The position numbers were made by a program, and so were the translations under genes. Below, one piece after another: positions 9,141 to 20,856 of a stretch of 33,977 nucleotides of DNA. How positions within the stretch are numbered: position 1 is the stretch's first letter; every line of letters starts with the position of its first letter. The notes beneath the pieces are model-generated. The model worked only from the letters and a program-made list of their open reading frames with translations. It was not told the origin of the DNA and did not search any database. The DNA lies in contig JARSSO010000005.1 in the NCBI GenBank assembly GCA_029624765.1, positions 1 to 33,977 of the forward strand, given 5' to 3'. Source of the DNA: Candidatus Contendibacter sp. Lineage in GTDB: Bacteria; Pseudomonadota; Gammaproteobacteria; Competibacterales; Competibacteraceae.

Positions 9141-9800
9141 TCAAAACTCAAAAGTCTTGACCGGCGCCGCGTTGCGCAGCGGCGGCAGTTCGGTGTCGAA
9201 CAGGCTTTCCCGGATCCATTCCCGCTCGCCGACTCGGGTGATCAGCAACGCCTCCATGACCGGCGGCTGACCGACCACGATGAACAACCGGCCACCCAGG
9301 CTCAGGCTTTGCCGCCAGACCTCGGCGATCTCGGCCACCGACCCGGTGACGGCGACGACATCGTAACGGCGTTCGCCCCAGCCCCGGCTGGCATCGCCCG
9401 CATGGAGCGCCACGTTGCCCAGGCCATGGGTCTTGAGCTTTTGGCAGGCGGCGTCGGTGAATTCGGGAACGATGTCCACGCTGACCACGCTGGCGGCCAG
9501 TCGGGCCAGACAGGCGGTCAGATAGCCGCTGCCCGTGCCCACTTCCAGGGCGTGATCGGTCGGTTGCGCCGCCAGTGCCTGCAAGAGTCGCCCCTCGACA
9601 TTGGGTTTCATCATGACTTCGCCATGACCGAGCGGGATGGCGACGTCGCTGAACGCCAGCTTGCGATAGCGTTGCGGCACGAAATCCTCGCGCGGCACGC
9701 GGGCCAGGGTATCCAGGACCCGTTGATCCAGCACTTCCCAGGGCCGGATTTGTTGCTCGATCATGTTGCGGCGGGCCAGTTCGAAATTGAATGCGGTCAT
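9141..9800 (-). CDS. pcm: PCMT-fold methyltransferase (protein-L-isoaspartate O-methyltransferase family)
   Basis: This is a 219-residue AdoMet-dependent methyltransferase of the PCMT family, which methylates isoaspartyl residues to start protein repair. Motif I is LEVGTGSGYLTA at about 82-93, followed by VVSVDIV. The N-terminal region has the family's MIEQQIRPW and VPREDFVP segments. In classical Pcm the active-site loop reads roughly PIGxGQTIS; here it reads PLGHGEVMM, so the usual Gln-Thr-Ile-Ser stretch is missing. This is the tolC-linked branch of the family, and isoaspartate activity should not be assumed. AGGA sits about 9 bases before ATG 9800. It lies between trkA (113 bp upstream) and tolC. 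Confidence 0.85.
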   Translation of the reverse strand: MTAFNFELARRNMIEQQIRPWEVLDQRVLDTLARVPREDFVPQRYRKLAFSDVAIPLGHGEVMMKPNVEGRLLQALAAQPTDHALEVGTGSGYLTACLARLAASVVSVDIVPEFTDAACQKLKTHGLGNVALHAGDASRGWGERRYDVVAVTGSVAEIAEVWRQSLSLGGRLFIVVGQPPVMEALLITRVGEREWIRESLFDTELPPLRNAAPVKTFEF

Positions 9801-9840
9801 GGTCGGAGTCCTGTCAACGCCAGGTAAGCTTGGAGCGAGG

Positions 9841-9858
9841 CGGGAGCGGCGTCTCCCG
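9841..9858. terminator. Weak hairpin between trkA and pcm-like gene
   Basis: CGGGAG and CTCCCG form a 6-bp stem with a 6-base loop in the 113-bp gap downstream of the trkA stop. No T-tract follows on the minus strand. It could slow transcription leaving trkA; weak evidence. Confidence 0.2.
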
Positions 9859-9913
9859 GCTTGCGGTCGGAGCGGGCGGATTCTAGCACAAGGCGAACCG
9901 TCGCCGCGCGGCG

Positions 9914-11293
9914 CTACAGGAACGTCGCGCCCACCGCGAACAGCCGCTCCACCTCCGCCACCCGTTTCTTGTCGATCAGGAACAGGATCACGTGGTCGTC
10001 GGCCTCGATGACGGTGTCGCGGTGGCAGATGATCACCTCGTCGCCGCGCGCGATGGCGCCGATGGTCGTGCCGGGCGGCAACCGAATCTCCTCGACCCGC
10101 CGGCCCACGACCTTCGAAGTCTTGTAGTCGCCGTGGGCGACCGCCTCGATGGCTTCGGCGGCCCCGCGGCGCAGGGAATGCACCTTGACCACGTCGCCGC
10201 GCCGAACATGGGTCAGCAGACTGCCGATCGTGGCCTGCTGCGGGGAAATGGCGATGTCGATGATGCCCGACGACTCCACCAGGTCAACATAGGACACCAG
10301 GTTGATCAGAGCCATGACCTTGCGGGCGCCCATCCGCTTGGCCTGCATCGCCGACAGGATATTGGCCTCGTCGTCGTTGGTGACGGCGCAGTACACATCC
10401 ACCTGCTCGATGTTCTCCTGCCGCAGCAGGTTTTCGTCAGCGCCGTCGCCTTGCAGCACGATGGCCCGGCTCAATTGCTCCGACAACTGGCGGGCGGTGG
10501 CGGGATTGCGTTCGATCACCTTGACTTGAAATCGCCCTTCCAGCCCCTGGGTCAGCCGGGCGCCGATCCGGCCGCCGCCGGCGACGATGATACGCTTGAC
10601 CATCTTGTCGAGCTTGCGCAGCTCGCCGACGATGGCGCGGGTGTTCTTGCGGGCGGCGATGAAAAACACTTCGTCGTCGGCCTCGATGACGGTGTTGCCC
10701 TCCGGGATGATCGGACTGCCCTGGCGGAAGATGGCCGCCACCCGGCTTTCGATGCCTGGCATCCGCTCCGGCAACGCGCGCAGCGCCTGACCGACCAGGG
10801 TGCTGCCTTCATAGACCTTGACGCCCACCAACCGAACCTGGCCATCGGCGAAATCCAGCACCTGCAAGGCGCCGGGATGCTCGATGATGCGCTGGATATG
10901 GTCGGTCACCAATTGCTCGGGGCTGATCAACACGTCGATCGGCACCACCTCGTCCTTGAAGAGCTGCTTCCGATAGGCCATGTAGCTGCTTGCGCGGATC
11001 CGCGCGATCCTGGTGGGCGTGTTGAACAGGGTATGAGCGACCTGACAGGCGACCATGTTCACCTCGTCGTTGTCGGTCAGGGCGATCAACATGTCGGCGT
11101 CGACGATGCCGGCCTGTTCGAGCACGGCCGGGTAGGACGCATGGCCGCGAACCGTGCGCAGGTCCAGCCGGTCCTGCAACGCTTGCAGCCGTTCGGCGTC
11201 AGCGTCCACCACGGTGACGTCGTTGGCCTCGCCGGCCAGGATGTGCGCCACCGATCCTCCCACCTGGCCGGCGCCGAGGATGACGATCTTCAC
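9914..11293 (-). CDS. trkA: Trk potassium uptake system peripheral subunit TrkA
   Basis: TrkA is the cytoplasmic NAD(H)-binding regulatory subunit that gates the TrkH/TrkG potassium channel. At 459 residues it matches E. coli. It is a tandem duplication: RCK-N (about 1-125, starting [16 protein letters not shown]), RCK-C (about 140-225), a second Rossmann half starting at about 230 ([13 protein letters not shown]), and a final RCK-C ending near 455. The start is GTG 11293, which gives the canonical MKIVILGAG beginning. It follows ntrX by only 9 bp on the same strand and is probably the last gene of the fmt-rsmB-DUF4390-ntrYX transcript. No Trk channel gene lies in the window. Confidence 0.95.
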   Translation of the reverse strand: MKIVILGAGQVGGSVAHILAGEANDVTVVDADAERLQALQDRLDLRTVRGHASYPAVLEQAGIVDADMLIALTDNDEVNMVACQVAHTLFNTPTRIARIRASSYMAYRKQLFKDEVVPIDVLISPEQLVTDHIQRIIEHPGALQVLDFADGQVRLVGVKVYEGSTLVGQALRALPERMPGIESRVAAIFRQGSPIIPEGNTVIEADDEVFFIAARKNTRAIVGELRKLDKMVKRIIVAGGGRIGARLTQGLEGRFQVKVIERNPATARQLSEQLSRAIVLQGDGADENLLRQENIEQVDVYCAVTNDDEANILSAMQAKRMGARKVMALINLVSYVDLVESSGIIDIAISPQQATIGSLLTHVRRGDVVKVHSLRRGAAEAIEAVAHGDYKTSKVVGRRVEEIRLPPGTTIGAIARGDEVIICHRDTVIEADDHVILFLIDKKRVAEVERLFAVGATFL

Positions 11294-11302
11294 CTCCCGC
11301 CC

Positions 11303-12669
11303 TCACTCGTCCAGGGCTTTCTTGGGATCGATGCCGAGAGCGCGCAGCTTGCGATAAAGATTGGTGCGCTCCATGCCGACCCGCTCGGCCAGCCGCGCCA
11401 CGTTGCCCTCGCACTCGCGGAACTGCTGCATCAGGTACGTGCGCTCGAACTGTTCCCGGGCCTCGCGCAGGGTCAGGTTCAGGGGAATGTTGCCGGCGTC
11501 CTGGGATTTGGCGGCGGTGGCGCCGCGCACCGCCGCATCCACCTCCTCCAACGCGATCTCTTCGTCCCCTCCCAAAATCAGGAGACGCTGCACCAGATTC
11601 TTGAGTTCGCGAATGTTGCCGGGCCAGGCATAGTTGCGCAGCCGGTTCTGCGCGGCCAGGGTGAAGTGGCGATAGGTGAGATTTTCCTGGTCGACGAAGT
11701 AGCCGACGTAGTAATTCAGCAGTTCCGGCACGTCCTCGACATGGTCGCGCAGGGGCGGCAGCCGGATCGGCACCACGTTCAACTGATAATACAGATCTTC
11801 GCGGAACCTTCCGGCCGCCACTTCCTGTTCCAGATCGCGGTGGGTGGCGGCCACGACCCGCACGTTCACCCGCACCGCCTCCTTGCCGCCGATGCGCAGA
11901 AAGGAACCATTCTCCAAGGCGCTGGCCAGCTTGGCCTGGGCCTCAAGGTCCATGTCGGCCAGTTCGTCGAGAAACAGGGTGCCGCCGCTGGCCTGTTCCA
12001 GCCGACCGTAGTGAATCCGGTCACCCTGCTCGGAACCGAACAGCTCCAGGCTGGCGTTCTCGCGGGCGATGGAGCCGACCCCCACATCCACGAACGGACC
12101 GGCGCGGCGCGGACTGTGGACATGCAGGAAGCGCGCGTAAACCTCCTTGCCGGTGCCCGGCTCGCCGAAAATCAGGACCGGCGCGTCGTGCTGGGCGATC
12201 TTGAGCACCTGGGTCCGCAGGCGCTGCACGACCTCGCTGCGCCCCACCGGCTCGGTCACCACCCGTTGCTGGCGGCGCAGGTTCTGATTTTCCCGCGCCA
12301 GCCGGTCCGCGTCCAGGGCCCGCTCCACGGTCAGCAGCAGCTTGGCCATGGACAGCGGTTTCTCGATAAAATCGTAGGCGCCCAATCGCGTCGCCTCCAC
12401 GGCGGTTTCGACCGTGCCGTGCCCGGACATCATGATCACCGGACAGGGCAGATGATCGCCCTCGCTCCATTCCTTGAGCAGGCTGATGCCATCGGTGTCG
12501 GGCATCCAGATATCGAGCAGGATCAGATCGGGGCGCTGGGCGCGGCGAGCCTCGCGGGCGGCGGTCGCGTTTTCCGCGGTGGCAACCGTGTAGCCCTCGT
12601 CCTGTAAAATTTCCTTTACCAAGTCACGGATATCCGGTTCGTCGTCGACGACCAGAATATAGGGCGCGT

Positions 12670-12673
<4 letters not shown>
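11303..12673 (-). CDS. ntrX: NtrX-type response regulator of the NtrC family lacking the GAFTGA motif
   Basis: This is the response regulator paired with NtrY, 456 residues. The receiver domain (1-120) has phospho-acceptor Asp54 (LLDIWMP) and Lys105. The AAA+ domain (about 145-375) has Walker A GEPGTGKE (170-177) and Walker B GGTLFLDE (230-237). A C-terminal Fis-type helix-turn-helix reads ECEGNVARLAERVGMERTNLYRKL. Between LFG (211-213) and Walker B, where NtrC-family activators carry the GAFTGA loop that touches sigma-54, the sequence is SEQGDRIHYGRLEQ. The loop is shortened and absent. The protein probably acts as a DNA-binding regulator independent of sigma-54. The start overlaps the ntrY stop by ATGA; trkA follows 9 bp later. 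Confidence 0.93.
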
Positions 12674-14885
<2,212 letters not shown>

Positions 14886-14898
<13 letters not shown>

Positions 14899-15464
14899 AC
14901 GCGCCACTCGCTGGCCAGTCGCCAGTCGTCCGACAGATAGGCCAACAGGCGCAACGGCGCCGGCAAGGATTCGATGTCCAGCAAAACCCGCAGAGCGCCC
15001 TCGTAGCGTTCGTTTTCGGTCAGCAGACTGCGGTCGAGCAAGGGGAAATCCTGAATCCGTCCCATGAATCCCAGCGCGGCGGTCTGGGTGGGAAACCCGC
15101 GGCGCTCGCCACTGTTGAGATTACCGACCAGATATTGCCGGCTTAGCGTGTGGTATTCCAGTTGAAAGCGCTGGGTCAGGGCATAGACGGTTTCGTCCCA
15201 CAGCCACGATCGCCGCCGGCGAACCTCCATCTCGATATCGACCGTCAGCGGCACCCCGTTTTGCAGGGCGTCCAGCGCCGCGTTGCTGAAGCGGTATTCG
15301 ATCCGGGCGTTCAGCCGATAAACGCCGCCCTCAAGGCGGGTGGAGGCGCTGAGCACCTCGAAACCGGCCGCGTGGCCGCCAATGGCCCACAACAGACCGA
15401 GCCACAGCATCAGCCACCGCGCGGCGTGCGCTGACTGGGCCGTCATCCGCGCGTCGGCGGACAT
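14886..15464 (-). CDS. DUF4390 domain-containing secreted protein
   Basis: This is a 192-residue exported protein of unknown function. It has an N-terminal hydrophobic signal sequence (ARWLMLWLGLLWAIGGHAAG, cleavage expected near residue 34), then the DUF4390 domain. That domain begins FEVLSASTRLEGGVYRLNA and has alternating beta-strand character, ending DDWRLASEWR. The start at 15464 is chosen because GGGAGG lies about 6 bases upstream. An alternative ATG at 15446 would overlap the rsmB stop by ATGA but has no ribosome-binding site. DUF4390 genes regularly sit between rsmB and ntrY in gammaproteobacteria, so a periplasmic role linked to NtrY sensing is a reasonable but untested inference. 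Confidence 0.87.
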
Positions 15465-16774
15465 GGCGCCCCTCCCGCGACCATCGGCTTGACCAGCACG
15501 GCGTAATAAAACCCATCCATGCCGGCCTCGCCGGGAAGAATCTGGCGGCCGTGCGCCAGGGCGCGGCCCCAATCGGCCGCGATCCGGTGTTCCCGGGCCT
15601 CTGGCCGGGCAGCGAGAAAGGCCGCCACGACTTGTTCGTTCTCTTGCCGCAGCACCGAGCAGGTGGCGTACAGCAACCGGCCGCCAGGCCGCAGCAACGG
15701 CCACAGCCCCGTCAACAGCGTCTGTTGCCGGTCGGCCAGCGCGGCGATGTCGGTGTCCCGCCGCAACAGCTTGATATCGGGGTGGCGACGGATCACGCCA
15801 GTGGCCGAACAGGGCGCGTCCAGCAGGATTCGGTCGTAGGGAACGCCGTCCCACCAGTCCGCTGGATGGCGGGCGTCGCCCGTGACCAGCCGAGCGTCCA
15901 GTCGCAACCGGGCCAGATTGTCCCGCGCCCGCTCCAGTCGATCACCATCCTGATCCAGCGCGGTCAAGTCCAGGTCCGGCATGCATTCCAACAGGTGAGT
16001 GGTCTTGCCGCCTGGCGCGGCGCAGGCGTCCAGCACCCGCATCCCTGGTTGAACCTCCAGCAGCGGCGCCGCCAGTTGCGCGGCGGCGTCCTGCACCGAA
16101 ACCCGGCCCTCGGCAAACTCCGGCAAAGCGGTAGGCTCGACCGGTTCCGCCAGCGTCAGCGCGAACGCCGCGGCCACGGTCGGCTCGGCGCTTTTGCCCG
16201 CCGCCGCCAGTCGCGCGCGGTACTCGTCACGACCGCCCTGGAGCCGATTGACCCGCAGGGTGAAGGGCGGCCGGGCGTTGTTGGCGGCGACGATGGCCGG
16301 CCAGTCGTCAGGCCAGTCCCGTTGCAACCGTTCCAGCAGCCAGCGCGGATGGGCGGTTCGGGCCACCGCGTCGGCCTCCACCCGCGCCAGGAGTTCGGCG
16401 CGCCGGCGCGGAAAGGAACGGAGCACGGCGTTGGTCAAACCCGCCGCCCAGGACTTGCGCAACTGGCGCGCGGCGACGACGGTCTCGGCGACCGCGGCGT
16501 GATCGGGAACGCGCGAACGATGAAGCTGATAAAGCCCCGTCAGCAGCAACGCCCGCACCGTCGCCTCGCGCGGATCAAGCGGCCGGTCCAGCAGCCCCTC
16601 CAACAGAAATTGCAATTCCGGCTGCCAGCGGCAAACGCCATGGCACAGTTCGCGCAGCAATCCGCGATCGCGCGGCGCGACATGCTCCAGGGCTGGCGGC
16701 AACGCCTCCGCCAACGACCGGCCTTCGCCCAAGACTCGAGCCAACACCTGGGCGGCGATGGCGCGGACATTCAT
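15443..16774 (-). CDS. rsmB: 16S rRNA (cytosine-967-C5)-methyltransferase RsmB
   Basis: RsmB methylates C967 of 16S rRNA. The 443-residue product has an N-terminal NusB-like RNA-binding domain (about 1-140) and a C-terminal AdoMet fold. It shows motif [16 protein letters not shown], the motif [17 protein letters not shown] with its cysteine, and the catalytic-cysteine motif [11 protein letters not shown]. Both cysteines required by the m5C enzymes are present. The start ATG 16774 overlaps the fmt stop by four bases, and the end overlaps the DUF4390 gene. The fmt-rsmB pairing is conserved widely and couples initiator tRNA formylation with ribosome modification. Confidence 0.95.
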   Translation of the reverse strand: MNVRAIAAQVLARVLGEGRSLAEALPPALEHVAPRDRGLLRELCHGVCRWQPELQFLLEGLLDRPLDPREATVRALLLTGLYQLHRSRVPDHAAVAETVVAARQLRKSWAAGLTNAVLRSFPRRRAELLARVEADAVARTAHPRWLLERLQRDWPDDWPAIVAANNARPPFTLRVNRLQGGRDEYRARLAAAGKSAEPTVAAAFALTLAEPVEPTALPEFAEGRVSVQDAAAQLAAPLLEVQPGMRVLDACAAPGGKTTHLLECMPDLDLTALDQDGDRLERARDNLARLRLDARLVTGDARHPADWWDGVPYDRILLDAPCSATGVIRRHPDIKLLRRDTDIAALADRQQTLLTGLWPLLRPGGRLLYATCSVLRQENEQVVAAFLAARPEAREHRIAADWGRALAHGRQILPGEAGMDGFYYAVLVKPMVAGGAPCPPTRG

Positions 16775-17718
16775 GCCGCGCCCAATCGCCGACCCGCCAA
16801 CCGGTGGGCATTCAAAAACGCCGCGACCGGCAAGGGCCGACCACCGGGCAGTTGCACCTCGGTCAGCCGCAACAAGCCCGTACCAGTGGCGACCATGATC
16901 CCCTCCCGATCCTCCCGCACCACCGTACCGGGAGGGACGGCCACCGATTCGGCCTCGGCCCGCGCGCGCCAGACGCGCAGCGGCTGACTGTCCAGGCAGG
17001 TGCGGGCCACCGGATGAGGATTGAAGGTAAGCACCCGGCGTTCCAACTCCAGCGCCGGACGGCTCCAGTCCAGTTCGAGGTCGGCCTTGTCCAGCTTGGG
17101 CGCATAGGTGACGCGCGCCTCGTCCTGCGACTCCGGGATCAGGCGTCCCGCCAGCAAATCCGGCAAGATCGCCAACAGCGTTTCGGCGCCCAACATAGCC
17201 AGTTGCCGGTAAAGTTCGCCTCCGGTGATCCCGCGCGGAATCGGGTAAACCGCCCGCGCCAACACCGGACCGGTATCGAGCCCGGCGTCCATCCGCATCA
17301 GACTGACGCCGGTCTCGGCGTCGCCCGCCAACAGCGCCCAGTGCACCGGCGCCGCCCCGCGCCAGCGCGGCAGCAGCGAGGCGTGCACATTGACGCAGCC
17401 CAGGCGCGGGATGGCCAACACCGCCGGCGGCAGGATCAGGCCGTAAGCCGCCACCACCAGCAAATCCGGCTTCAGGGCGGCCAGCTCGGCCTGGACGACC
17501 GGATCGCGCAGGGTGAGCGGCTGGAACACCGGGATACCGGCGGCCATCGCGCGCGCCTTGAGCGGACTGGCGCGCAACTGGCGGCCACGACCCGCCGGCC
17601 GGTCCGGCTGGGTGTAGACGGCTTCGACCGAATAGCCGGCATCCAGCAGGGCTTGCAGGCTCGGCACGGCAAAGTCGGGCGTGCCGGCGAAAATCAGACG
17701 CGGCGGGACGGTCGTCAT
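16771..17718 (-). CDS. fmt: Methionyl-tRNA formyltransferase
   Basis: Fmt transfers a formyl group from 10-formyltetrahydrofolate to the methionine on initiator tRNA. The 315-residue product is full length. It starts [16 protein letters not shown] and has the folate/catalytic segment [15 protein letters not shown] with the essential Asn and His, followed by the catalytic Asp in [17 protein letters not shown]-terminal OB-like tRNA-binding domain (about 205-305) follows. It lies 100 bp downstream of def, whose product later removes the formyl group, so the two opposing enzymes share a locus as in most bacteria. It overlaps rsmB by ATGA. Confidence 0.96.
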   Translation of the reverse strand: MTTVPPRLIFAGTPDFAVPSLQALLDAGYSVEAVYTQPDRPAGRGRQLRASPLKARAMAAGIPVFQPLTLRDPVVQAELAALKPDLLVVAAYGLILPPAVLAIPRLGCVNVHASLLPRWRGAAPVHWALLAGDAETGVSLMRMDAGLDTGPVLARAVYPIPRGITGGELYRQLAMLGAETLLAILPDLLAGRLIPESQDEARVTYAPKLDKADLELDWSRPALELERRVLTFNPHPVARTCLDSQPLRVWRARAEAESVAVPPGTVVREDREGIMVATGTGLLRLTEVQLPGGRPLPVAAFLNAHRLAGRRLGAA

Positions 17719-17818
17719 ACGGTATCGTGGGGGGCGGAAGCGCCGCCCGGCTTGGAAGGGACAGCAGCGCTCCTCGGCGGAGGGATCAAAAGGGCTTCGG
17801 TGTCAGACGCACCCATGG

Positions 17819-18331
17819 TCAGGAAGCGCGCGCTTCGGCGCGGGCCTGTTTCTCCAGCTTCTTGCGAATTCGGTCGCGCTTGAGCGTCGACAGGTAATCC
17901 ACGAACAGTTTGCCGTCCAGGTGATCGATCTCGTGCTGGATGCACACCGCCAGCAGGCCGCTGGCATCGAGTTCGAAGGGCTCGCCGTCGCGACCCAGCG
18001 CGCCGACCCGCACCCGTTCGGAGCGGCGAACGATCTCGTAGAAACCCGGCACCGACAGACAACCTTCTTCCGCTTCGCTTTCCCCCTCCCGTTCCAACAG
18101 GGTTGGGTTGATGAACGCCAACGGCCGGTTCTTTTCCTCGGTCACGTCCATCACCACGATGCGTTTCCGGACGTTGACCTGGGTGGCGGCCAGGCCAATG
18201 CCCGGCGCGGCGTACATGGTTTCCAGCATGTCGTCCACCAAGGTCCGAATGCGGTCGTCGACGGTTTCCACCGGTAGCGCCGGTTTGCGCAGCCGGGGAT
18301 CGGGATAATGCAGGATGTTCAATCGCGCCAT
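17819..18331 (-). CDS. def: Peptide deformylase
   Basis: This is an iron or zinc enzyme that removes the N-formyl group from new proteins at the ribosome. At 170 residues it has all three deformylase motifs: [10 protein letters not shown] (motif 1), EEGCLSVPG with the metal-binding Cys (motif 2), and QHEIDHLDG with the HExxH metal site (motif 3). ATG 18331 is chosen over the in-frame TTG 18337 because GGAG lies 9 bases before the ATG and the family N-terminus ([13 protein letters not shown]) begins there. It heads the leftward def-fmt cluster and is divergent from the LysM lipoprotein gene. Confidence 0.96.
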   Translation of the reverse strand: MARLNILHYPDPRLRKPALPVETVDDRIRTLVDDMLETMYAAPGIGLAATQVNVRKRIVVMDVTEEKNRPLAFINPTLLEREGESEAEEGCLSVPGFYEIVRRSERVRVGALGRDGEPFELDASGLLAVCIQHEIDHLDGKLFVDYLSTLKRDRIRKKLEKQARAEARAS

Positions 18332-18399
18332 GGCCAACAGCTCCGTAACCGCCCTTTCGATTCGTGCAACGATGATTCGGATGAAATCATACGAGAAAC

Positions 18400-18412
18400 C
18401 CCCGCGCCGGGG
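18400..18412. promoter_or_regulatory. Palindrome in the def/LysM divergent promoter region
   Basis: CCCCG and CGGGG flank a 3-base loop in the 143-bp gap between def and the LysM gene, directly beside the candidate -10 at 18414. It could be an operator shared by both divergent promoters or only a GC-rich coincidence. Confidence 0.2.
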
Positions 18413-18413
18413 C

Positions 18414-18419
18414 TATACT
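18414..18419 (+). promoter_or_regulatory. Candidate -10 box for the LysM lipoprotein gene
   Basis: TATACT lies about 60 bases before the start codon in a GC-rich gap, where AT-rich hexamers are rare. No convincing -35 is seen 16-18 bases upstream, so an activator-dependent promoter is possible. Confidence 0.3.
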
Positions 18420-18480
18420 TTGCGCGATGGGGGTGATTCGGTACACTCCCGCCCATGTCTTCGGAGGATGAGCAAGGATC

Positions 18481-19632
18481 ATGAAAACCACGCGTTCCTC
18501 AAGGCGCCTCGGGGCGGCCCTGCCGCTGGCGACGGCGGTTCTGCTCGGGGCATGCGCCCAGACGCCCCCCCAGCCCGAGTCCAACCCAGCCCCTGGCGAA
18601 CCGCCGCCGACCCCGGGTTTGCAAGCCACCGGGACGGAACCTGGCGCGGTCGTCAGCGCGACGGCCCCGGTTGCGTTGCGTCCCGACCATCCCCAAACCT
18701 ACACCGTGGCCCCCGGCGATACCCTGTGGAGCATCGCCCAGCGGTTTCTCCAGAATCCCTGGCAATGGCGGGACATCTGGCGGCAAAACCCACAGATCCG
18801 CAACCCCAACCGCATCTATCCCGGCGACGTGCTCAAATTCAGCCATGACCCCAGCGGCAAGCCCCAGCTGGAAGTCGCCGAGCGCGCCGAGGTTCCGCTG
18901 CTCAAGCTGTCGCCGGAGGTTCGGATCGAAACCCTGACCCAACCCATTCCGCCGGTGCCCCGCGCCGCGGTCGAGTCGTTCCTGACCCGCGCCGTGGTTA
19001 TGAGTGAGGCGCAATGGAAGGAAACGCCCTACATCGTGGCCGACGACGACAGCCAAGTGGTTTACGCCGACCAGGATCGGGTCTACGCGCGCGGCGCCTT
19101 ATTCGACCAGCCGCGCTATCAGGTGTTCCGCCCTGGCGAGGAATTGCGCGAACCCGGCTCCGGCCGCTACCTGGGCACCGCCGGCATCTATCTGGGCCAG
19201 GCGCTCCTGGACAGGGACGGCGATCCGGCCACCTTCACCCTGGCCCGCACCGTCGCGCCGGTTCGCCCCGGCGACCGAGTGGTCGAGTTCGAACCGGAAA
19301 ACGAACTTTACAATTTCGAGCCCCATCCGGTTCCTCCCGACACCGAAGGCTTCATCCTGGCCAAGCTGGACACCGACGTCACCCAAATCGCCCAATACAG
19401 CAGCGTCGTCGTCAATCTGGGCGCCCAGGAAGGTCTCCAGCCCGGTCACGTCCTGGCCATTTACGGCAAGGACCGCACGGTCGACGACCCGGTCTCCGGC
19501 GGCACCGTGAAGCTACCCGGCGAGCGTTCCGGTCTGTTGATGATCTACAAGGTCCACGACCTGGTCAGCTACGGACTGGTGATGCAGGCCGAACGGTCCA
19601 TCCGCCTGCAAGATCGAGTAACCACCCCCTGA
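18481..19632 (+). CDS. LysM peptidoglycan-binding lipoprotein
   Basis: This is a 383-residue envelope protein. It has a lipoprotein signal peptide with lipobox LGAC (acylated Cys at about 25), a Pro-rich linker to about residue 65, and one LysM domain at about 72-120. That domain reads YTVAPGDTLWSIAQRF and ends RIYPGDVLKF, and is expected to bind glycan strands of peptidoglycan. The remaining 250 residues are a conserved beta-rich region of unknown function. AAGGA sits about 5 bases before ATG 18481. In many gammaproteobacteria this gene precedes dprA and lies opposite def, as here. The residue after the lipobox Cys is Ala, so outer-membrane sorting is expected. Confidence 0.92.
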   Translation: MKTTRSSRRLGAALPLATAVLLGACAQTPPQPESNPAPGEPPPTPGLQATGTEPGAVVSATAPVALRPDHPQTYTVAPGDTLWSIAQRFLQNPWQWRDIWRQNPQIRNPNRIYPGDVLKFSHDPSGKPQLEVAERAEVPLLKLSPEVRIETLTQPIPPVPRAAVESFLTRAVVMSEAQWKETPYIVADDDSQVVYADQDRVYARGALFDQPRYQVFRPGEELREPGSGRYLGTAGIYLGQALLDRDGDPATFTLARTVAPVRPGDRVVEFEPENELYNFEPHPVPPDTEGFILAKLDTDVTQIAQYSSVVVNLGAQEGLQPGHVLAIYGKDRTVDDPVSGGTVKLPGERSGLLMIYKVHDLVSYGLVMQAERSIRLQDRVTTP

Positions 19633-20747
19633 ACCGGGATGGCTCGACCTCGGTCGCCGAACCGGCCTGGCTATTGGCGTTGCTGCGGGCGCCGGGGATC
19701 GGGCCGGCGCGGTTTGCCCGGTTGCTGGAGCATTTCGGGTCGGCGGCGGCGGTGTTCGCCGCCGACAGCGCCGTATTGCGGTCGCTGGAACTGCCCGACA
19801 CGGCGCTGAATTATCTGAGTCGACCCGACTGGCGCCGGGTGGAAGAGGATCTAGCCTGGCTGGAACGACCCGGCAACCATCTGCTGCGGCTGGACGATCC
19901 CCGTTACCCGCCGCTGTTGCGGCAAATCGCCTACCCGCCACCCCTGCTGTTCGTCCACGGCGATCCGGATTGCCTGCGGTTGCCGCAACTGGCCATCGTC
20001 GGCTCCCGCAACCCTACCCCGCTGGGTCGCGAAACCGCCCAGCGCTTCGCCGCGCATCTGGCCGAATGCGGGCTGCTCATCACCAGCGGACTGGCGTTCG
20101 GCATCGACGCCGCCGCTCACCAGGGCGCGCTGACCGGCGGCCGAACCATCGCGGTCATGGGCACCAGCCTGGATCGGGTCTATCCCGCCCAGCACCGGGA
20201 TTTGGCGCATGCCATCGCCGAGCGCGGCGCGCTGGTTTCGGAATTCCCCACCGGCGCCTCCCTGGCCGCCGGAAATTTCCCCCAGCGCAACCGGTTGATC
20301 AGCGGGCTGGCGCTGGGCGTGCTGGTGGTCGAGGCCGCCGCGCGGAGCGGTTCGTTGATCACCGCCCGTCTGGCGCTCGAGCAGGGCCGCGAGGTGTTCG
20401 CCGTTCCTGGATCGATTCACAACCCGCTGGCCAAGGGCTGCCACGCGTTGATCCGCCAGGGCGCGAAACTGGTGGAGACCGCCGAGGATATTTTGGAAGA
20501 ACTGGGCGCGCTGGCGGCGACGACCCGTGAAATCGGACCCGATCCCGCCGCCGCTCCCTCGGCGACGCTGGACGAGGACTACCGGCAATTGCTGGTCGCC
20601 ATGGGCGACGAGCCGGTGGGTATCGACCTGCTGGTGGAGCGGTGCCGATTGACGGCGGAAGCAGTTTCCTCCATGCTGTTGATCCTGGAACTCGAAGGTT
20701 ACGTGGCGGCCATCCCCGGCGGTCTATATGGTCGCTTGAAAATCTAA
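19629..20747 (+). CDS. dprA: DNA-processing protein DprA (Smf)
   Basis: DprA binds incoming single-stranded DNA during natural transformation and loads RecA. The Rossmann-like core is complete: AIVGSRNPTPLG, SGLAFGIDAAAH, GTSLDRVYP, PQRNRLISGLA and SGSLITA. An N-terminal SAM-like region (AWLLALLRAPGIGP...) precedes it and a C-terminal winged helix (about 305-370) ends it. No in-frame ATG, GTG or TTG lies upstream of the conserved AWLL segment until far inside the LysM gene. The best start is CTG 19629, which overlaps the preceding TGA stop as CTGA. TTG 19674 would remove conserved residues. With CTG the protein is 372 residues, normal for the family. Identity is firm; the start is uncertain. 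Confidence 0.9.
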   Translation: MNRDGSTSVAEPAWLLALLRAPGIGPARFARLLEHFGSAAAVFAADSAVLRSLELPDTALNYLSRPDWRRVEEDLAWLERPGNHLLRLDDPRYPPLLRQIAYPPPLLFVHGDPDCLRLPQLAIVGSRNPTPLGRETAQRFAAHLAECGLLITSGLAFGIDAAAHQGALTGGRTIAVMGTSLDRVYPAQHRDLAHAIAERGALVSEFPTGASLAAGNFPQRNRLISGLALGVLVVEAAARSGSLITARLALEQGREVFAVPGSIHNPLAKGCHALIRQGAKLVETAEDILEELGALAATTREIGPDPAAAPSATLDEDYRQLLVAMGDEPVGIDLLVERCRLTAEAVSSMLLILELEGYVAAIPGGLYGRLKI

Positions 20748-20761
20748 TCTCATGATGCCAT

Positions 20762-20788
20762 CCGCCGCCCCAGCCGGGCGGCGGTTTT
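20762..20788 (+). terminator. Rho-independent terminator after dprA
   Basis: A perfect 9-bp stem (CCGCCGCCC with GGGCGGCGG) and a 5-base loop are followed by TTTT. It starts 14 bases after the dprA stop and separates dprA from smg. Confidence 0.8.
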
Positions 20789-20856
20789 GCGCGCGCTCCC
20801 ACGCCGGCGCCCTCGCCCGACGGCGGGGGCTTCGTAATTTCCAAACGAGCCCTGGA

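Noticed and set aside
9992..12607. 871-codon open frame on the + strand opposite trkA and ntrX
   Set aside because: It is antisense to two genes with clear domains and motifs. Its translation is rich in Gly, Asp, His and Gln without any recognisable domain, as expected for a GC-rich shadow frame.
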